The notes beneath the pieces were generated by a model that was not told the DNA's origin, did not search any database, and saw only the letters and a program-made list of their open reading frames with translations. A program made the position numbers and the translations under genes. A stretch of DNA of 64,000 nt from Tetracentron sinense (Eukaryota; Streptophyta; Magnoliopsida; Trochodendrales; Trochodendraceae), in assembly GCA_015143295.1 (NCBI GenBank), contig CM026563.1, positions 1,488,001 to 1,552,000 on the forward strand, in the 5' to 3' direction. Shown one piece after another: positions 46,397-58,900 of this stretch. The number at the start of each line of letters is the position of its first letter. The first letter of the stretch is position 1.

Positions 46397-46880
46397 ATGG
46401 TTGTCTCTGGCATATGCCAAAAATATGGTCTCAGCTCCACACATCATCCCACATGTGACGAAAAAATGAAGAGAGATATAAAGTGGGGAGAAGTCAAAAA
46501 CATGGGAGAAAATGGATTTGACTTCTCCTCTAATTTTATCACCATATGTCGGATGTTGAGTGGAAGACCGAGACCATTTTTCTGGCTTCTACCGAGTTCG
46601 GATGGGCAACAGCGCTTGCTGTTGCCCCCTTGTGTCTGAAAAAATGAGGGCCCATTCTGGCTTCTATCCCCTTACTCTTGTGAAAGCCCATGCAAGAGTA
46701 GGCAAAGCCGTAGCTTGCAGCTGAAGGAAGATAGGAAAGGAAAGGAAAGCGCTATTCAAAAATGATTATTAGTGGGGTGGGCGAAGGGTATGAAAGTCAT
46801 GGTTGTGTTGAATGCAGACCCATGTTTTTCCACACAAGGGGGCGCTGTTGCCCATCCGAACTCGACTTCTACCATAAGAC
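46397..46880. mobile_element. Degenerate family A MITE (copy 3), split by a family B MITE
   Basis: The left end (TTGTCTCTGGC...CCAAAAATATGG) mirrors the right end (CCATTTTTCTGGCTTCTACC...AGACAA) once the insertion 46594-46863 is removed. The core keeps GGAGAAGTCAAA and TTTGACTTCTCC. The palindrome in each end is worn. No target duplication is clear. It lies 0.5-1 kb before the RAPTOR start codon. Confidence 0.65.
46594..46863. mobile_element. Mutator-type MITE, family B copy 2 (270 bp)
   Basis: The ends GAGTTCGGATGGGCAACAGC and its complement (GCTGTTGCCCATCCGAACTC) are perfect, and the match extends inward to CCCTTGTGT. Flanks GGCTTCTACC and GACTTCTACC match at nine of ten bases. The left end carries the hairpin GCAACAGC-GCTT-GCTGTTGC. 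It is inserted in the right end of the family A relic and lies about 520 bp upstream of the RAPTOR start codon, possibly within its promoter. Confidence 0.9.
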
Positions 46881-47385
46881 AATACGTATGGAAACAGCGG
46901 ATACGTTAAGCATTTTCCGTTCAACGATGTATGTCTCCGTTAACAAAAAAAATGAAATAAAATCCATGTATTTTATAGTGTCTCGACTCGAAGAATAGTC
47001 GAAGAAATAGTTTCATAGTCGAGAAAAGAAAGGAAAAACGGGCACAAACATGACACAACACACTCTTCCCAATTCGCCGTTCTCTCGTTTTTTCCCAAAA
47101 TCCTTCTTCTGCTGCCATTGCTCTAAGCTTAAGTTCTCCAATTCCGAACTGGAGTTGTAGAGTTTTCACACACGTCCTATTTTTTGTTTAATTTTTTAAA
47201 GGAAAAGCTGGATTCTCTGTCGTTTCTACGGAGAATCTCTTTGCGCCGCTGGTTCAGCGGTATTGTTGATTAGATCTTGTTTCAGGGACGAGCTTCGAGA
47301 TCTGGTCGTAATAAGAGAGGAGCGAAGGCTTTAAAAAAAAAAAAAAATCAAATTTCTGTATTCTTTTCCTTATTGGGGGATTTGA
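46881..47385 (+). promoter_or_regulatory. RAPTOR promoter and 5' untranslated region (probable)
   Basis: This is the only non-repeat DNA between the MITEs and the start codon. Pyrimidine-rich leader-like sequence runs from about 47065 to 47110, and an A-run at 47334-47347 lies just before the ATG. A TTTTTTAAAGG near 47195 is a weak TATA-like site. The transcription start cannot be fixed by eye, and a small leader intron ending TTGTTTCAG at 47285 is possible. Confidence 0.45.
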
Positions 47386-49874
47386 ATGGCTTTGGGGGAT
47401 CTGATGACGCCTCGATTCTCCCAATCTTCGGTGACGGTCTCGTATCATCTGGGCGAGTGCTCGAGCCGCGGAGATGTGGATTTTGGTGGGCATAGTAAGG
47501 ATTTTGAGACCGTGATCAGTAGAAGCAGCAATTCAGCGGGAGTGACGACTACGAGAATGGCTTATTTGCCACAGAATTTTGTATTATGCGAGCTTCGGCA
47601 CGAAGCTTTTGATGATTACGTCTCGTCTGGTCCATCCGAGGGTGGGTTGGTCTCAAAGTGGCGGCCTAAGAACCGGGTAATTTCTGTATCTGTGTCCACC
47701 TTTGCTTTTATTCTACTATTTTTTATTGTTAATTATATTGTTACTTTGATGTATCTGAACTAGTGATCGTAATTTGTAATAAGGGAGGTACTAATGAGCC
47801 ATGAGCCATGAGCCCATGATCATTAAAGCTTTTAATGAGCAGCCACTCTACAAAGATGACATGTGACAATCTTTTTTTGAATTCAGACTTTTGGATGTTA
47901 AGGTGGGTTCATTGGGAGACGTGTCCAAAAATCAGTTTTAGACCGTCCGATTAGACCCTAGTTTATCAGCATTAACCCCTAGGGTTCACTAGACCCTATC
48001 TAGGTTATAGAAATGATTGATCTTCTCATATTCAATCGGATGGTCTATAAATGTCTGAGCTGATTTTTTGCCACGTGTCTTTTGGGAGACATGTCTTAAC
48101 ATCCAACGGTTGAATTTTAGAGCAACCCACCATGTGTCACGTTATTAGTGACCACTCATTAAAGACTTTAATGAGCATGACTCAACAGAATGCTACTCTT
48201 TGTAATGTGTTTATTACTTTGTTTCTGATGATATATGCTCCTTTTTAAAATTAGATTTTGTGGTTTTTAAAAAATGGTTATTAGCAGTAAGCATAGTTAC
48301 AAAGTTATCTGATTTTTTTCAAAAACGTCCCAAATAATACCTGACTTTTTTGTTTAAAGAATTAATTCATGAAGTATTCACGAGTTTTGAAAAAATAGCG
48401 GCTTTTTAAAAAGTCATGAATTAAACGCAAATAATTCACGACTTTTTGAAAAAGTCTCGAATAAATATCATACCTAATATATGAAATATATTTGTTTATA
48501 ATTTTCATTATTAGTAATCTTATTTTATATTTTTTCATATCCTACTCGACATTTTCTCGATTTATTACTAATTTATCTAAAATTTGCTGATTTTTTCCTA
48601 GACGATTAATTCATGAACCCCGACTTGGTAACTATGGCAGTAAGCAAATGTATCAGCTTGATGGAAACCATTACAAATGAGAAGATAGAACAAGGAAAAA
48701 GATGCCTTATTTTGGTTAGAAACTTCGGGCAATGTTGTGGTTTTATTGGTTATTATAGATATATATCAATGCGATAGCCATTTACGAGTGTATCCCAAAG
48801 TCTCTTTTTCCTAATTTTTCATTTTCTTATTAGAGCCTGACTATTTAGCTTAACAAAAAACAAATTATGTTCTATCAAGAGTCATATATTTAATTAGGGC
48901 GCATGTTACCAAAGACGGTGAAGACGTGCAATGACTAGAGCGGGCCGATGGAATACATACGAGGTGACTTATGTGCGGCGGCTAGGGTGGGCCAATGGAA
49001 TTGCCATTGATTAGTTTTTTTGTCTACTGTTATGGTGAAAACAGAATTTCACAAATTTGTCGATGCAATCCAATTTTATTAATGATCATGTATACCTTCA
49101 TCAATTAATTGATAAGGTGATAAGAGGATATTGGAGAGGAGTACGTGGTGCTGTTTATCGATAAAGTGATAAGAGGATATTGGAGAGGAGTACATGGTGC
49201 AGTTTATCATGAAAGACCAGTCTTCATTTTAAAAAATTGGGAAGTTGTCAATGATGAAGATGAAGCACATGTATTAGACACCATGTGCGGCTCACTTCAT
49301 CATTTTGCTGTTGAAGAATTTTGGAGAGAAAAAGACAACGAAGATCGTGGTTGAGCAAGCCTGAAAGATGATGAATTATATATACAATCATAATTGGGTT
49401 TGGAGTCTGATGAGAGAGAGCACTACTAGGGAGTTGCTACGGTTAGGAATAACTCAATTTGCCACCAACTTTATAGCTATTAAGATTATTCTTGCACAAA
49501 AAGCAGGGCTAAAGAAAATGTTTACATTTGACAGGTGACATGAGTACTCATATAGCCACACCATTGATGCAAAGAGAATAGAGGACATTATTTGAAAAAA
49601 CCAATCCTAAGACCTGGCACGTTTGCTTGGCAATTGAGATACTCGAGCTCGTTGTGAAGGTCATGAGGATTGTCGATGGGGACAAGTAAGCCACTTGGTT
49701 ATGTGAACGTGGGAATGAGGCGGGGTGAGGTTGGTTATTCGAGTTGCTACATTGAAGTTTAATAAGGGTTACTTTACAATTATAGACAGGAGGTGGGATC
49801 TAAGTAACCAGAGTGCAGAGCGGGAGCAGGAACGCGAGAGCGTCAAATTTCAATTTAGGATAGGATCAAGAGCG

Positions 49875-49909
<35 letters not shown>

Positions 49910-52900
49910 CTTGAAAATTACTTATAAAATTGATAAAATCATTTAAATATCTAGTTGCAATAAACAAGATGGAGCCAAAATTTCGAAAGTGTAAAAGCTT
50001 TCTTTTATCTCAACCTTAAAAATAGTTTAAGAAATTGAGTAATTTGAGATGATCATTTGAATTTGGTCTATTGGTTCTGATCTCTTTGCATGTACTGTAT
50101 TTGGATTCGGTAATTAAGGTGGGTTCTGGCAATATATTTGGGTAAGATAAAAAGTAAAGAACAAGTGAAGAATAGACGCTACCCTTTAACCCCAAAGTTG
50201 AGATTTACGGGAAAAAAAGTTAGGAGTAAATAAAGTGAAGAGACGTAAGTCTTTTTTGAAAAGACTTAATGTCTTTTCCCTCAAGCCTCCTTAATAAGTT
50301 AAAGGTCTTTTTCCTCAAAATTGATGAATTCTTATTGGGACCCCTGAAGAATGTTGTGCAGAAATTAGGGAAAGAATCGTCTAAAGCTACTTTGGCACTC
50401 ATGGAAGGAAAGTCTTTGTAAAGTTCTTTTATATGTTCATATTCATTATTGGGGACTATATATATTTTTATGGACTTGACACTCAACTTTTTTTATTGTA
50501 GGGTAAGAGAAGGAATGAAGGAAGAAGACCGACCTAGGTAATTCAAATTGTAATGATGACATTATTATTTGATACTTGGTAAGGGGTTCTAGTAGGAATT
50601 TTTTCCCATCATGCAGCTGAATGGTGGTTCTTATATGATATGGATGCACCCCCATTGAAGGAAAATTGCTTTATGGATCCTATCCCAAATAGCATCATCT
50701 AACGACTGCGAATGAAATTGGAGCACATTCTCCTTGATTTATTTAAAGCCTCGCAGTCAATTGAGTTATGAGAAGTTTGAGCGATTTGTGTACGCGCATT
50801 ATAATATGAGGTTACGACTTAAGCACCCCACTTAGGATACTCGGAGGCGCGTTGCATCTTTAGATCCCATAAATTTCAGCTACATATTTGATGAGAATGA
50901 TCTATTGGCTGAGTGGTTGGGTGATTTATGAGAGACGATGTTGGATGAACCAGGAGATCCTTCCAAGCCTAATACAGTTTGGTGAATGCGCAAATGATTA
51001 TGGTGAGATCTAGTGGAGTTGGGCCAAGCGGAGTAGGACATAGTAAAGCTGGGCATATTGATGTTGTTGGTACTAATGGAGTTGGATTGCGTGAGTCTGG
51101 GTCGAATGGGGCTGGGACTAGTGGGGGTAATGATGATAATAATGAGTTCAATGAACTAATGAGGACTCCAAGGAATCATATCGAGGAGGATGAGGAGGAG
51201 ATGCAAATACTTGCCACAACGACTTTGACGATGATTGAGAGGATGTTGATGGGATGTTGCACAAGAAATCAAATGCATAAGAGAGTCATGAGCATGGGGG
51301 CATGATATGGTATTTACGTAGAAAAAATACTTTGACCATGCCACCCAAGACACCAGTCATGCTCGTATACCCTCTCGTTGTCATGGAAGCTAGATGTACT
51401 AGTGATGACAACATGGTAGTGGGCGACAAGCTGGATATGCAGATGATTGTATGTAGCAAGAGGCATGGATGACGCTAAACATGGGATGGATAGAGTCGGT
51501 GTTGATGAGCGTAGTCATCGTATCAGTTGTGGCCATGGATATGAGAGTACATCTCCGTTTCTATATGGTTATGGTCAAGATGCCCAATCCTACTCATTTG
51601 GAGCTTATGGACATGATGCTCAGTCCTAGGTATCAAGTGAAAGTTATGAACAAATTTCACAGTTCTCAGGTTTGCACTCGATCGGGATAGTTTAAGCTCC
51701 AAATGCTAGTCACAACAGACGTATATACATATATACCAGACCACATATCAAATTTACATGAGTTGACTAGAGTATTGTAATCATGTCTAACACACTTATC
51801 ATGTGCCCACTCTGTTTATTTCCTAAGCCCACAGTATTCGAGCTGACACGTAATTTAATGTGGTATTAAGGTTGTATCATATATGTTATTTACTTAATAG
51901 TTGTAAATTCAATACTTTCTAATGTATTTAATTGAATGCAAGATTTTCATATTTAGATCATATTGCCTATACTTGGCTATGTAACTATGGTTTGCGTTTT
52001 CATACCTATTTATCGACATGCACACCTCTTGAAACTTGTAGAATTTTTTACTTCTCATATGTATGGTCATAAATGTAATTGAGAGATTCATTTAGTATGC
52101 TTTTAGTTTATATTTGCATTAAAAGAAGTTTTATGCAAGGTATCTAAGTTTTTCCTTGCGTATCAAAACATTTCTTAATTTTTTCAAGTGTATCCAAGCG
52201 TATCTCCTATACGTGTTATAAAATCGTTTGACCAATACTCCCTCCGATACCGATACTTTGAACCAAGCTTATGATAAGCAGTTTACAGGTTAACAAGCTC
52301 TGTGGCAAGTGGCAACAATGCTAAAGTCAAAAGTTGAGGGACAACATAAACTCTCACATGCTCATGAGCCTTCAAAATTGTTGAAGAGAGTCATTCAACA
52401 AACTCCTATACTTCAAATCTCCGTGGCTAAACTCATCACCATGTTTACCCATTTTAATTCCAACATATCAACTGCTCATGGGTCTTGCAAATCTTCCATC
52501 ATCTGATTCTTTTTCTGTTATATGAAGGACAAAAATTGCTGAATTTCAAATAAACATAAATTATTTTTAAATGCTAGATAGTATGTACTCAACACCGATA
52601 AAAAAAAAATGTAGCCCTCAATGGCTGAGGAAAGAAATTTGTACTTCCAAGTTCCAACCAACTGCAGTAATTTAGATTATAGGCGCTTGAAATTTTAATT
52701 GCGGTTCAATAAATGGTTTTAACAGTGTTATGGGTAACCTTGTGATTCTTGTATGTTGGAAATATAGAAAGCTTAATTTTGACGACTTATTATTATTATT
52801 TTTTGATCGGTAAGCCAGATATAATATAGATAATTATAAGCAGTTTACAGAGATGTAAACTAGAAAAGAGAGCAAACTGAAAAGGAAAACAATAAGACCA

Positions 52901-55900
52901 AAATGAGACTACTAGCTGTCCTCAAGGGAAAAGGGCATCCCTCACTTCTTGACCCATTGAATTAGGAGAGCTCTAATCCACAATCGAACGCCGCACCCGT
53001 GATAGGATACGCTGGCCAGAAGAAGAGGAATTATCAAATACACGACCATTCCTCTCCTTCCAAATCGCCCAAGAAATGGAATCGGGCAAAAACATCCAGA
53101 TCGATTCCTCAGCACCCACCAAAGGCATCAACTGCCAATCAGATAAGAAGCTTAGAAATGAGGAGGGGAAGACCCACTCCACACCCATCCGAGCCAAGAA
53201 GTAAGCCCAGACCCCAAAGACAACCGGACAGTGAAGGAGCAAATGACTCACAGCCTCTTCCGCCTTCAGGCACAAATAGCATCTGTTAGCTAAGCTCCAC
53301 CCTCTCCTCTTCAATTGATCTGTAGTTAGTATTTTATTTAAAGCAGCAGACCAGAGGAAGAACGATACCTTAGTGGGAACATGGTTAGCCCACACAACCT
53401 TAGGAGGAAAGGAAGGCGAAAGTACATGGTCAAATGACTGCAAGAGTGACCTCACTGAAAATCAACCGTTGTTGCTACGGGACCACGTCATACTATCGCT
53501 AATTTGAGGTCTGGGGGCGAAGGGACTCAACCGGGCCAACAGTCTCTGCATATCCCCGACTTCCCAATCGTTCAGTGCCCTCCTCAAGCGAGGACACCAA
53601 ACTGAATTGCTACCCAACCGCTCTGCATACTCAGCTACTGACGCCCCTTTGTTGAGAGCCAAGGAGAAAATGGAAACAAAGTCGTCTTTAAGCCTCGACG
53701 GGCCACACCAGACGTCAAGCCAGAACTGGATAGCCGCCCCATTACCCAACTGGAACCTAATGAATGGTTCTAACGACTCGGCAACACCCATAATACCCTT
53801 CCAGAGGCCCACCCCATGGGATCCCCTAACGGCCCTAGATACCCATCGAGATACCAGTCCATGCTTAGCCACTACTACCTGGCGCCACAAACTCTCCCTC
53901 TCCTCGCCGAACCGCCAAACCCATTTCCCTAGTAGCGCCTTATTCACCACAGAGAGAGAGGCAAGGTTAAGGCCCCCAGCCGCTAGCGGCTTTCAGAGTT
54001 GAGCCCAAGCAACGAGGTGATATTTACGTTTGTCACCTCTCCCGTGCCATAAAAAATTCCTCTGGATACGTGTAAGTGTCACAACAACAGAACGAGGGAG
54101 GGTGAGGCACGAAAGGTAGTAAGTTGGTAGGCTCCGGAGAGTGCTCCAAATAAGAGTCAACCGCCCACCTTTAGAGAGGAGGCATGACTTCCACTCTGCT
54201 AGACGAGCTGAAAACCTTTCGATAACCGGGTTCCAAACAGTTGTGGACTTGAAAGGGGCCCCCAATGGAAAACTAAGGTACGTGGAAGGAAGAGACCCTC
54301 TCTGACACCCGAGGCAACTGACAAGGACATCTATATGGGGGATATCACCTACGGGTATAATTTCACTTTTACTCAGATTGACCCTAAGGCCTGACACCGC
54401 CTCGAAACATCTCAGAATACACCGAAGATTGATAAGTTGTGAGCAAGAAGCACCACAAAACACTAAGGTATCATCGGCAAACTGTAAATGCGAGATGCTG
54501 AGTTGGTCTCTCCCCACAGAAAATCCCGTAAGGGCCTGTCCATTCGCACAGGCCAACATGCGACTCAGGGCTTCAGATACAATAATGAATAGTGCCGGAG
54601 ACAGCGGATCTCCCTGCCTAATCCCCTTGACGACTTATTATTAACGCCTGCTTATGTATAAACTCCTACTTAACCCCGCTTCTAAAACCTAAGGTCTAGA
54701 TCAATGTTTTAAAACACGAAGATGTGAGGCGAGCGCTGGGACCTCAAGATGCGTAAGGCGTAAGCCTCGAGACATGAGGCGTAAGCCTCATAAGAAAGCC
54801 TTACGCTACCTCATTTTAACAAACAAATAAATAAGAATATTGCAAAAAGATTCATAAAATTAATTAAAGGTAATACATACATATATATAATACTATATAA
54901 ATTATTCTGCCAAAATAAAATAAAATTTAGAGGCTAAAAAAGCTAAAATTAAGTTTTACTTTTTTTGTTTGTATACATCAGGAAAAAAATGAAGAATTCC
55001 AAATTTTTGCACTGTCTACTATGAAAATTAGAGAAAAATATACTCAACAAGGTTTTAAAAAGCCTAAATACATTAGATATAATAAATTAAGTGTTAATTT
55101 AGACTAATAACAAAATGGATAAAGAAAGAAAAAATTAATGTTTCTTTATCGATAAAAGAAATTATGAGGCACACGCCTTATGTACTTTGTTATTTGGCTA
55201 CAATGACACATACCTTAAAAAAATACATTTAGTGTTCAAGTTTCAGTTATGTGGCTAAAACCTTATTTTTGATTAAGGCACGAGAAACGTGCCTCAGACA
55301 TAAAGCAAGCCTCACGAATTGAGGCGTTAGCCTCGTGAGATTTAAGCCTTAAGGTTAAGCCCCAAGGCGTATTCCTTGAGCCTCGCCTCGCCTCGCCTCG
55401 ACTCACCTCGCCTCGACTCACCTCGCCTCGAGGCGAGCCTTGAGGCATAAGCATCTCATGCCTTTTAAAACACTAATCTAGATATATACGAGATTTAGGG
55501 CCATGCCTTCATTGCTAGATGTCGAATTTAGCAGTGGGACTTGGCTATGAAACATTTATGCTTGCAAAGTTTTCATATCATAAATACTTGTGAATCGTGA
55601 TTGGTGGAATTTTTCAAGATATATTTGAGTGCAGGGAAATGCAGTTTTAATCTTTACATGTAATATTATGTTTTATGATCCTCCGACACCAACTTCTGTA
55701 ACTAACTCAATAGTAAGCAAAGAAAGTTCCTCTTATTGGATTGAAAGACTTGCTGTTAATAATTTCAATGCATGGGGACACCTAAAGTCATCATATAATT
55801 TGTGACTTGGTTGGTGGCTGTGTTCTCAAACCAGTCCCATGTTGTTGCCCATTATAGTGTTTTAATTTATTCCTTTATTCTGTTATTGTTCTTATAGTCC

Positions 55901-58900
55901 AGTGGATACTTTTGCTTGTAAGTATTATATATTGACATCCATATTGGTTTGACTCTCGTTTTTAGTGCAGATAAAGACCGAGTGTGTAGCACTTGTTTTG
56001 TGCTTAAACATTAGTGTTGACCCACCCGATGTAATTAAAATATCTCCTTGTGCCAGAATGGAGTGCTGGACAGGTACAGTCATCACGCACTTCGATTTAT
56101 TTCATATTTATGTTTCTTTGTTTGTTTTAAACGAGTTCTAATTGTGTATCAGTTCTATTTGCTGCTAGTAGGAGTTCCTAGAAAATAATGAGTGTAAATG
56201 CTTTGTTGCTAATGATTTGATAGATGATATTGTGATGACTACCAATGCCCTGAACTGATTATTATAGGTTGCTTCTTATCTTTGTCTTTGTTGAACAAGT
56301 GATTCACATAGTTTTCATTTCGATGACGAAAACATGTCCCTAGTTACCTGAAGAGGAAAAACAAGGATGTAACGAGAATTTTTCTTGGGGGGAAGGTGAA
56401 ACTGGTTGAGTGACATTTCAAATGATGGAATGGTCTACAAATGCATCAAATTAGCTCAGCTGTTCCATTTTGGAAGCTCAGATTGGTTTTTTGAAGCATC
56501 AGATAAATCATATATCCCATCAACTGATGGAAACTACAGGCTAAGATTAGAGTTTGGCCCTACAAGTTCGCCTTTAATTGATAATATAACTGATCTAGGT
56601 TAGGATTATGGTACTCTATTTGGAAAAGTTATTCACAACCATTGGCAAGGTTCTGAATATCGATATCATGGGATATGTTGTATCTTGGAAAAAAGATATA
56701 TCACGGGATATATCGTTTTGCGTGAAATATATCGCACGTTGAGGGAAAATTAGGAGAAATGTGGAATTTTCCAGTGAAACTTTAGGAAATATTAAAATAG
56801 ATGTTACTACACATCTAGAGGTGAATTTTTTTTTAAAAAAATTGTACATAAGAGAGATGTTGTAGGAAGGGGGCAAAGATGTGCATTGACTACTATGTTT
56901 GATTGACTAATCTCGATATAACTTACATAAAGTGTTTCATTCATCCCTTAGTCAATCATAACAATAAAAAGGGAAATGGAAAACAGATCACAGGGTCCTC
57001 TTCCAAACTGACCACCCAATTACAAATTGACAAGTGGCAGTGAAAATGTTATTTTATTTTTAACTTTATTCTTCTCTCCCAATGTGTTAAAATTTGATTG
57101 GTATGGTCAGCTTGGAAGAGGGCCTTAGGGTCCTCTATTCAGAACTTCAATAAAAATACACAATCGAAGTTCCATACATAATACATCTATGATCCAAGCC
57201 ACTCTAAAAACTACAATCAGAGTCACATTGAGTTAAGCTAAAAAATTGATTTTTTTTTAGTTTCCTCCAATTTCCCCTCTTACAACACTATGGAGCATGA
57301 ATCCTACTCCAAGGTCAAAATGAAAAATCCAGCCATGAATGATACAACCTAAAGCCAATGAGCCAAAGAAATATGATGATGATGTCTAGCTTTTTTACGT
57401 CAATCATTGATGATGAATCTGACAAGGTAAAAAAAAAAGGATTTCGTCAATCAGTGACAGCGAATTCTTAAGGTAGACTCTTCTTCTTCTTCTTATAATT
57501 GATTGCTACAAAGTGATATTAGGGAAGATAAATCCAGTCATTATCTAAGACTGTTTTTCTATTTTCCCCTTAGAAGTCGATTCCCAGATGCTTCCTAGAA
57601 CCGGTTTACCTACTAGAAGTTCGCTTCCAACTCACTTCTAGATAAGCAAGGAAGCTGAATTGAACGTGCTTCCTAAGAAGCGAGCTTCCCGTTATGTAAA
57701 TAGCTTCTATACAACTTTGGATTGGAATAGTAACCAAAACCATACAATACCCTTCCATTCCCGCTCTTAGACCTTGCTCCCGCTCTCACTTTGCGCTCCT
57801 CTTGTCCCTATGCTATATTTAAAAATGACGCTCTCGAGCTCTCACTTTGGGCTCTAATTACTTATACATAGTTTTCAAAGCGACCAGGCGACCTGAGGCG
57901 GTAGACCTCCTGAGTGCCTGAGGCGATAGCATGAGGTGTTGCCTGAGGAACAATTTGTTGCAAACATTTCCCCCCCTCCCAATATGAACTCCAATTTTGT
58001 ATCATCTTCTATTTAAGGTTGTTATGCATTTTAATTGTTATTTAAACCTCAAAGGAACTAATAAATGTGCATATAAATTTATAAATAACTAAAAAGTCAT
58101 CTCACAAATGAAATTTAGCTTCATTTTCCACTATATAAACTATACAAAGGTGAAGTTTTGAATTAGAAATATAAAAATTACCAAAACACCTGTAAAAAAA
58201 ACTATAAAGTATAAGACTACAAGTCATCAATCCTCTATTAGTGTGAAGTCTATATCTGTGTCTAAAAGTAAAGGTCCTGCAAGTCCATCACCGACTGCAT
58301 AGTCGCCATCAAAATCCTCATCATCCTCTTCAACAAAAACTCCTTCCTCTGACTCTTACTCATCAGAATCTTCCCATAGTGTTTCGAGTGGTTCTTGAGG
58401 TGGTTGGGTTTCATCATCATCCCTCACAATGACTATGCTCTTACCTTTACCCTTAGAGGTACTGCTTTTGCTTTGTGAACGTGAGGTATTCCTTCTTGGC
58501 CTTTGAGAACCACTTGATGCCTCTAATGTTGCATCAACATCAAGCCATCTAAGGTCATCCCCTTCATGTATTACTTCTTCGGATGGGTCTTTCCCTGTCA
58601 CCCACTCACTACTCTCATCTATTTCATCAAAACAAATTGGATCATAAGCTTGTGGATTTTCCTTGTTAAGAACCTCTCTCGAAGGCGTTGGTTGTATTGA
58701 ACGAAGACGAGATCGTTCAACCTCTTTTGCTCAAGCCTATTTCTCTTTTTTGTATGAACCTTGATGTACACAAAAAAAATCAAAAACAAAAAATCAGTTA
58801 TTTGAATAAAAAATTGTATCAACTTACTAAAAATTAATTACTACTCACATGCTCAAAAGTGTTGTAATTGCGCTCACAACCGGAAGAAGTGCATGTAAGC

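Larger units (their letters stand above)
47677..55970 (+). other. RAPTOR intron 1 (8.3 kb)
   Basis: The donor is GTAATT and the acceptor is TTAGTGCAG. It contains, in order, a palindromic MITE (47796), a hAT-type MITE (48292), an old hAT transposase copy (49440-51690), a 5'-truncated LINE (52796-54626) and an AGGCG-rich MITE (54705-55472). About 51700-52778 and 48650-49130 are A/T-rich and hold nothing recognisable. Confidence 0.9.
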
